Positions 56,746 to 64,000 of a stretch of DNA of 64,000 bases are shown in pieces. A program made the position numbers and the translations under genes. Source of the stretch: Prostheceraeus crozeri. Taxonomy: Eukaryota > Platyhelminthes > Polycladida > Euryleptidae. Location: positions 124,001-188,000 of the forward strand of contig CAJQUW010010302.1 in NCBI GenBank assembly GCA_907163375.1. The letters are read 5' to 3'. Positions within the stretch are counted from its first letter, which is position 1. Each line of letters begins with the position of its first letter. Below the pieces are notes generated by a model. The model ran no database searches, had not been told where the DNA came from, and saw only the letters and a program-made list of their open reading frames with translations.

Positions 56746-58365
56746 CCCGAATCGATTCTCCTGCATGGATAGTGTTTTCAAGCATAAAGCCGGAATCACG
56801 TACTGAATGCTATCTATCACTGTTGCACATCATTACAATGAATATGGCAGTAGCGAACTATTTTTGTAACTTCTTCTTTTTCCCATCACGTCTGCGGTTT
56901 GACATTGCAGGCGTTGATGAAAATGGACTGATCCGTGTAGCTTTAAATTTCAATAACGCAATCATCGAACCGACTAACTGTTTACTTTTAAATATGAGGG
57001 ATTGAAATCATCATGAAAACAAAAGAAATATGTTCATGTCATCAGTTGAATGTCTATTATCAAATGTGTTATAAAGGTTTTGGACTAATGTTTTGGTTAA
57101 TGAAATAGTGACTTTAATGATGACATTAAAATTCATTAGTGACACTGTGACTCAGAAAAGCAGAATTCAAGAGGGAATGTACAGTATAGCATTTGTCCAA
57201 GATATCACAATGTCAAGATTGAAAGTCTCTTTGTCTGTCATGATTTCACTTTGTCGATAGCTTCCGAGCTATGTCTCTCATGAATTGTCAACTTCTTGCA
57301 TGATTCTCTGACTGTCCTTATTGATTTTCAAAGCATGCATTGCCTGTACAAACTTGAATTTCCGACAAAGGTAAGAGAAAATGCCTGTATTGATGTACAA
57401 TCCTATTTTTGGATTTTTGTTATTTACAAATTGGGCGTACAAAGGCTTTATTACAAAGGCGTATCAGACGCAATTTCGCAATGACTATGTCTCGATTTTC
57501 CAATATTCAGGGATGTGTTTGGAATGATCACATATTGTCGAAAGGAAAAATGGATATTTTTTTTGAATATTGGATTGCATGATATTTCATCCTTTATAGG
57601 ACAATAATTCAGCAAAAGGACATACACATGTATTCGTTGAATATGGAAAATGTCACTTATTTAAATTAGGCGGATTATAATTAAACAAGAGTATTATAAT
57701 AACAAGATTATTATTAAACAAGAGGATTCAATAAACGAATGTATGAGAGAAACTTTTATGACAATGATTGTTACGCACATGAATTAATTGACATGCAGTG
57801 CACAGTACATGTAAACAGATAGATTGAGCTGAAAATGAATTGAAAACGTCTGTTATTGTCACTTTTTAAACGAACGGTTTAATAATTAAATATCATAATA
57901 TTTCCAACTAATATTGTTAAATAAACATTTCGAGGCATCATTTGAAGTCGCATCAATGGAATGTTCTGAATGTCACATTATCTTTTGCATACATGTATAA
58001 GTAATGAAAATCAAAATTGACACATCATGCCAAAGGTGCGTATAATTTTTAGAGTGTCTATTTTATTTAAGAATGTACTTCAAAGAGAACAAAACATTTA
58101 GCATTTCACTTTCAAATTATTTCCGTAAGTCGACATGAATGCGTGAAATTGCTGGAGCGGAGGGCTCTAAAAAATCGGTGCGTCCTGATGATGGTAACTA
58201 GCCACGTTTTTAAATCTCATTAACATATCCTGCAATTTTGTCTTACTTTTAAGAATCTACATGTATGTTATGCTACACAATATGGTATACGCAATTAGCA
58301 AATTAGTCTACGTTCTGTGGGTATTAATTAGTTCTCTGTACACATTCTACAAACATTTCTGGTAT
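56746..58365. other. Gene-free AT-rich DNA
   Basis: No domain or repeat seen. The frames at 56739-57005 and 57296-57484 lack recognisable motifs. Confidence 0.4.
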
Positions 58366-58369
58366 TCTA

Positions 58370-59798
58370 CAGTGTGATCCAAAAATAACCGAACCCAAAA
58401 TAAAGCAAAAAATATAGTGAACATCACATGCATTTATAGTGACAAGCAATTAGTCAATACATCAAAAACCGAACCTCAGAAGACATGACGTGCATTCATG
58501 TTCTAACCTGTTCGAAATGGTGGCTCTCAGCCTTGACACATTCTGCGTAGCGTGAGACAACACTGCGACACACTTTTGCACAGAGTGCAGGAGTAATAAG
58601 ATCACAAGCGTTTTGGATTGACGCCCTCAGATCAGCGATTGATCTTGGGCGGTTCCCGTAAACTGAATTTTTAATTACCCCCCACAAGAAGAAATCGGGT
58701 GGGGTCAGATCCGGTGATTGGGCCGGCCACTCGACGGGTCCACGGCGACCAAACAGCGCCCAGGGAAGTGCTTATCCAACCACTCAAGAACCTTCAAAGC
58801 GTAATGAGTCGGGGCCCCGTTCTGTTGAAAGTAGAGTTTGTGAACATCCTCTCATTCAGAAAGGATTGGCCATACCTGCTCCTTTTGCAACTTCAAATAG
58901 GATTCACCACTTACAGTCCCTTCGAAGAAATATGGTCCAACAAGGCCAGAAGAACACAATCCGCACCAAACAGTGATTCCAGGAGCATTAACGTCCTTCT
59001 GTAGAATTTCGAATGGATTCGTGTCGCACCAAAAGACGGAGTTGCGTCGATTAACGTGTCCATTTGCTTTGAAAGTGGCTTCATCTGACCACAAGATGCT
59101 GTCCACAAAATCTGGATACATGTCAGTAAAGCTAAGGAACGTTTCACAAAATTGCAGGCGTCTGTCTGGATCGTCTTCATTCAGCTTATGCAGCAAATGT
59201 GGTTTGTAGGGCTTCAAGCCAATATCCACTAGCGTACGTTGCATACTCCCATATGACATGTTTAGTTCCACTGAAGCACGGTGAATAGATTTTGTGGGAC
59301 TGGCTGTAAAAGCGGCAGCGACCAAGTCATTGTTTTTGTCAGTGCGCATAGATACAGGTCGGCCAGATTGTTTTATGCTCACAACTGAGCCAGTATTGTT
59401 GAACTTTGAAATAAGATCGTGCATTGTCGATTTGGACGGTTTCGCTGACTGAAATTCATCAGCCCAGTCATCTTGAACATGTTTGTAGCTGTGACCACTT
59501 TCATAATACCGTCTAATCACAAAAACACGCTCTGCTGTAGTCAATATACGGCGACTTTCCATGTCTCTAATATTTGAATGAATCAATCGATCTCTATCTA
59601 GTTTCAGATTTTATACATTGTGGATTCAAGATATTCATAGAAAGCGAAATTGATCGATTTCTCTCTCAATTTTGTGCATTGTGAACTGATTGACATTCAT
59701 AGAGAGCGATGAACCATGCAAAGCAATCATCGAGAAGGCGAATTAATAGATATCAAAATGTCTTCTGCTTTGGGTTCGGTTATTTTTGGGTCACCCGG
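58370..59798 (-). mobile_element. Mariner-type transposon
   Basis: The ends share the TIR word CCAAAAATAACCGAACCCAA within about 29 bp of imperfect inverted repeat. The left flank is TA (58368-58369); the right flank reads CA, a likely decayed TA. The element is 1429 bp and carries one transposase gene on the minus strand that fills most of it. The gene has a stop and a frame change in its second half, so the copy is inactive. Confidence 0.85.
58496..59586 (-). pseudogene. Mariner/IS630-type transposase with DUF4817-like N-terminus
   Basis: The first 244 codons are open. Residues 13-65 (ILTTAERVFVIRRYYESGHS onward to a STMHDLISKFNNTGSV helix-turn-helix) resemble DUF4817 N-terminal domains. 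GRPVSMR near residues 76-82 is the basic hinge. Asp168 in ILWSDEATF is the first catalytic residue. After a TGA the frame continues YFQQNGAPTHYALKVL, with Asn where the second catalytic Asp normally stands. After a frame change it reads WPAQSPDLTPPDFFLWGVIK with the last acidic block, and it ends ...HHFEQVRT at 58496. The SPDLTPxDFFLWG word separates this lineage from the Tc1 type at 32 kb. A stop, an indel and the Asp-to-Asn change make it non-functional. Confidence 0.85.
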
Positions 59799-59799
59799 C

Positions 59800-60150
59800 A
59801 TTTACATTCCATGCGAAATATTACCGTATATTAAATATATATAAATATATATTATAAATATTACCAAATATTACCATCTTACCAAGCTAATTTACGTGCA
59901 ATGTACTGTAAGCAACATGTATACAAGTTACATGTGTCTTTTGAACCTTGGAACCCTTAATAAAAGGTGCACCTAAGTGCATTGAGTAGACTTGCAGTTC
60001 AACCCAATGAATGCTAAGTTAAAATGTCGCAGTGTGCGACCCTATTTCTATGAATTCATTCTTCTATTATAAATGAGCTGTATATGAATATTTCGATGCC
60101 AAACTATACAGCAAACGTGAAAATGTCTATGATCTATGTCTACACCTTTT
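59800..60150. other. Short gene-free interval
   Basis: No feature beyond an AT-rich ATATATAAATAT run near 59835-59860. Confidence 0.4.
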
Positions 60151-60152
60151 CC

Positions 60153-60345
60153 ATATATATTTCAGATATTTCCAAATGAATTTCAGACATTTCAAGATGG
60201 ATTTCAGATTTCTCCAATTGAATTTCAGATATCTATCACAGACTCAACATTGAAGATATCTGAAATCCATCTGGAAATGTCTGACATTCATTTGGAAAGA
60301 TCTGAAATCGATTTGGAAATAACTGAAATAGACATGGAAATGGTG
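60153..60345 (+). repeat. Inverted array of 21-bp units (heptad-coding palindrome)
   Basis: About four 21-bp units starting ATTTCAGA (60161-60235) are followed, after a short spacer, by about four units in inverse orientation (60250-60343). Because 21 bp equals seven codons, a 70-codon frame (60136-60348) reads as heptads, FQIFPNE-like in the first half and SEIHLEM-like in the second. No family is known to me. More likely a structured repeat than a protein. Confidence 0.8.
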
Positions 60346-60455
60346 TAGTGACGACATAGTAATGCTGTAGTTCAAAGAAATAGTATAATGAGTGCATAAT
60401 ATGAGCAGCATATGTTGCGTAAGATGTTGGTTCATCAAATAAGATTTCTAGTATG

Positions 60456-60564
60456 TAATAGTTAAAATGTGCTTTCTTGGTCATTAAAGCTATAAAAACC
60501 GAAGGCCGCAGGCCTGAGGTTTTTATGCCTTTTAATGACCTAGAAAACACATTTTAACTATTAT
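60456..60564. repeat. ~109-bp perfect-type hairpin
   Basis: The arms TAATAGTTAAAATGTG ... ATAAAAACC and GGTTTTTAT ... CACATTTTAACTATTA pair over about 45 bp with few mismatches around a GC-rich loop (GAAGGCCGCAGGCCTGA). It is like a tiny foldback MITE; no coding. Confidence 0.8.
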
Positions 60565-60592
60565 AAAATATAAAATTGCTATGCCATAAAAA

Positions 60593-60623
60593 CCAGGTTT
60601 TTATTTTGACATAAAAAACCTGG
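60593..60623. repeat. Small hairpin upstream of the Crypton gene
   Basis: CCAGGTTTTTATT pairs with the inverse ATAAAAAACCTGG around a TTGAC-type loop. It lies about 140 bp before the first ATG of the Crypton gene. It could be part of the element's regulatory region, but this is unproved. Confidence 0.6.
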
Positions 60624-60763
60624 AAATGATATCTGTAGAGTTTGAGTCAATGCAGAATGATGATATCAATGTATCATGGTAGCTATCATGGTAGTTATAA
60701 ACATTATCTCAAATATGAAATAATGCCATAGCAGCAATTTGACATTTGTATCTGGAGCTTGAT

Positions 60764-62149
60764 ATGGATCAGTGGCCAGTAATCGACTTCTCGAGATTTC
60801 CAGACAACATGATTTCTGGACTAACTATAGAAGAAATCAATCAGATTCTAAAAATTGATGAAAATGAAAACATTCAATTGAACCCAACCACATCCACTAC
60901 AGCGAATGAAGAGCTTGCACCAAACATTAGGGTCAGATAGAAAAAGAAAACGATTTGCAGAACCAGTAAGCGATCAACAATTAGAAAAGAGAGCTTTAGA
61001 ACAAGTACCTAAAGGAACGAAGAACCGCAATAAGTGGGCAGTAAACTTATATATAGTACCTGGGCTTATGATAGGCATCTGCTAATTGACGAATCTAATT
61101 TCCATCCCTTCCCACGTGAATTTCATGATTTGCTACACTGCCGAAGAAATTCGATTGACTATTGGCTTTCTAAGTTCATCTACGAAATACGAAAGAAAAA
61201 TGGCGATCGGTACCCCCGGAACACGTTAGTATCCATTACTGCCGGAATCAATGCCTCCTTTTATGAAAACAAAAATGAAATGAACTTATTCAAAGATACA
61301 GAATTTCGACAGTTTCAAAATGTCATAGACATGACTTGCAAAGAATCGGCTTCTGCGGGGATTGGATGCCACAGAAGACAAGCGGAAGTGATTTCCAATG
61401 ACGAAGAAGAAATTCTGTGGTCCAGAGGTCTTTTGGGGGACAGCAGTCCTCAGACACTAATTGACACCTTGCTGTACCTTAATGGACTACACTTCGCCTT
61501 AAGAAGTGGAAAGGAGCACAGAACGTTGACATTATCCCAAATTTCAATTATTAACCCGAGTGAGACACAGCCATATTATACTTTAAGATACTCCGAAAAT
61601 GTTTCGAAGACCAATAACGGTGGACTCAAATATCGTAAAGTGGATCCTAAAGTTGTTAATCATGTAGATCAATATTCTGTTACTAATCCGTCACGATCCC
61701 ATGCCTTTCTGCTAATGAAATATCTCCAGAAGAGAAATGACATTCAATCTGACGTTTTCTACTTGACCCCAATCTCTAATCCCAAATCTGCATGGTACAA
61801 GAATTTACCTATCGGACATAATGTTCTGGGGAAAACAGTCGGTCGACTATGTATGAAAGCTGGGATTCAGGGACACAAGACAAATCACAGTCTTCGAGCG
61901 ACCTGCGCTACACGTCTTTTCGACCAAGGTATTGATGAGCAGCTCATTATGAGTCGCACTGGTCATCGCACCACCACCGGCATGAGAAACTACAAACGAA
62001 TTTCAGAAATTCACAACTACAACACCAGTGTCGTGATTGACAATCAATCGATCAGTAACATGCAAGCGAGTGAAAGGAACAATACATTTTCATTTCATTT
62101 CCATGAAAATTCGCATGTTACAATCATCAACAAAGGACCCTCAAATTAA
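60764..62149 (+). pseudogene. CryptonA-type tyrosine recombinase gene
   Basis: The likely start is the ATG at 60764 (MDQWPVIDFSRFPDN). An N-terminal piece ends at 60940, a short piece in another phase gives KRKRFAEPVSDQQLEKRALE (about 60940-61050), and the long frame (counted from codon 61034) covers the DUF3504-like core. Catalytic residues of tyrosine recombinases are all present in that frame: Arg157 (HFALRSGKEHRTL), His285 and Arg288 (NHSLRAT), His311 (SRTGHR) and Tyr320 (MRNYKR). The enzyme would move a circular intermediate by recombination rather than by DDE cleavage. Crypton elements lack TIRs, so borders are unknown. Two phase changes near the N-terminus, or an unseen intron, leave the copy probably inactive, although the core looks whole. 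Vertebrate KIAA1958/QRICH1-type proteins derive from the same group. Confidence 0.85.
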
Positions 62150-64000
62150 GTGGTGCCATTGACAGTTCGTTGTTCACGATATCTATTTTAAAATAGATAT
62201 TTCTTGTAATGTCAATACAGCTCAAATATCTAAGAAATATTGTTTTATCTAAAAAGAAAATATAAACCTGGAAAGACATCTAAAAACATAATTATCATAT
62301 TTTATATTGAAATAAAGTAGAAATGGACGGATCTTATTGATAGCCTAATACGGTACTAAAGAAATCGAAATTTAAGGAAAATTCCGAAACAATATTAGTT
62401 AGTGCATACAATGTTTATAGATTTGCTTATAGGCCAGATTGAGAAAAATTCACAGGAAGCAATACAGATGAATCGAAAATAATAGTTGCGAGAACCCTAA
62501 TTGCACGTGACAAATTGCGTGTGAAGTTGCAAAATCGAAAATTTATGATCATTTCACCGATCTCTTTCTCTTCCCGTAAGAAGATACGGGGCAAGAAACG
62601 TATTCACAATTTGAATGCAAGTATGGTGGCTTTCTCTGTGAAGTAAATGGCATGAACGTTAAAATAAACATATAAAGATCATATTCTTTTGGTAGAGCTA
62701 ATTCTGATTTACCGGTGCATTGTAATTGAATAAATGATAGAATACACTTACTGGTGCAATATTTCTCTAAAATTCGTGAATTTTGCAAGTTGTAGTATTT
62801 CGACCGCTGTTGATGAGGATTTTCAAAAATATCTGTCCAATTTACAGTAAATGGTGCAAAGCAGAGGCCCAGATTCGAAGAAAATAGGACGTCGTAATTT
62901 ATAATTGCTGAAAAATAAAAACGGCATTGTTAATTGCATACTTTGACTGAGTACATGCCGTTACATGACATTCCTTTAACATAACGATGTTGAAAAAAAT
63001 TTAATCATATCAATCAATGATAAGTGATGATGCAATCATTACCACGCACAATATCGACCGCGAATAGCAGTCAGTAAAGATCAAGTCCAACGGACTACCG
63101 CCAAAATTAAGAATAAGCTGAAATTTATCTCATGAACTCAGACCGAACAATACTCAGACTTTGCTTTCGCTGCTACAAAGGGAAATCCATTTACGTGTCA
63201 CAACTACAGATATGATGACGATATGAATGCATTGGAAGGGAATTCATTGTGTTTTAATGAGCGGAATAAGAAAATGAAAAAGTATTTGAATCTGCATCAT
63301 AAGGCTGATCAAATAAAAGAATTTCATCTCAGCTGATACACAATGCTTTTTTAGCTACCGAACGTAGGAAAAGATAAATAAAATGCCTACTTTGGTTGAA
63401 ATATAGTTAAAAAAATTTAATAAAGCACTCGAAAGTAAGAGAAGAATCTTTTTTATTAAAAAAATCAAAAAAATGATTTGTTGACAAAGTCCTTGGAGGC
63501 CTATAAATAGTAAAAGTAGATTCAGGCACGCAGAATGAAAATATTATTATAATTATCTGCTTCTTGCGTGGCATTCATGTAAGCAGAACATTTATTCAGA
63601 CACGGTTTATTGAGAGCAATCACATACTATTGATGTTTCTAAAAATGTAATCGTTTAAACAGCTAAGTATCATGCATAAGGTATTTCTTAAGTTTTCATG
63701 TTGATTTTGTTTTTATGATTTCATTACTGATTTTAGACTGGAATAATTTCCTGGATCCTGGGTGATTTTATTCAATGTCCTCTCAATACAATCCTGTGCC
63801 CTATGAAATAATTAGATCTACGAGCCAAATATGCACATCAACGGCTAGTTTGACAGTTTTTTTTGAAAAATAATTCACATCAATAAATATCAATGTAAAC
63901 ATAAGGTTTTAGTAATTTGATTTTCATCATGATGTCTTTGAAGCAAAATGCCAGTGCGACTTCATTGAACCTATTTGAGATAATTGGTAATCCTGCGTTT
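62150..64000. other. Gene-free AT-rich DNA
   Basis: No feature recognised. The 79-codon minus-strand frame at 62549-62788 has no domain. Confidence 0.4.

Overview
This is AT-rich animal DNA in which I could recognise no host gene. What can be read is a dense set of transposable elements, most of them broken. The mix (CR1/Jockey-like LINEs, a Penelope-like retroelement, CryptonA, piggyBac, hAT, several Tc1/mariner lineages, a tRNA-type SINE and two long-TIR DNA elements) fits a marine invertebrate, perhaps an echinoderm or lophotrochozoan. The species cannot be fixed from the sequence.

Layout. 2.3-5.2 kb holds a LINE split by a 594-bp TIR element. A SINE follows at 5.9 kb. 7.8-11.1 kb is a DNA element with ~295-bp terminal inverted repeats (TIRs) around a decayed, multi-domain gene ending in a TSO1-like CXC cysteine domain. 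A nearly perfect 369-bp palindrome abuts it. 14.8-18.7 kb holds transposase relics and a 5'-truncated LINE. 18.7-28 kb is mostly silent apart from one Tc1 relic and a long (AG)n array. 28-32 kb holds two inverted-repeat structures and an internally deleted piggyBac. 32.3-34 kb is a nearly complete Tc1. 34-45.5 kb contains three copies of one non-autonomous hAT family (two with perfect 8-bp target-site duplications, TSDs), a second hAT-like element and other small repeats. 49-51.3 kb is a Penelope-like element in head-to-head inverted arrangement inside (AT)n. 53.1-56.7 kb is the most interesting element. 58.4-59.8 kb is a mariner-type element, and 60.1-62.15 kb a CryptonA tyrosine-recombinase element preceded by palindromic arrays.

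The 53.1-56.7 kb element has 353-bp TIRs that start with a RAG-signal-like heptamer (CACGGTG / CACGTTG) and are flanked by GGGG on both sides. Its first two reading frames carry zinc-binding motifs that match the N-terminal (non-core) region of RAG1, including a CEICNVAR signature like RAG1's CDICNTAR. It therefore looks like an N-RAG-TP-type transposon, the proposed donor of the RAG1 N-terminus. Its downstream frames contain conserved acidic residues and an HPCLWC motif that could form an RNase-H-type transposase core.

No genes form a pathway here. The elements are independent insertions, some nested, so the relative order of several insertions can be read. No CRISPR, rRNA or confident tRNA gene was seen, and I saw no retrovirus, LTR-element or Polinton coding region.
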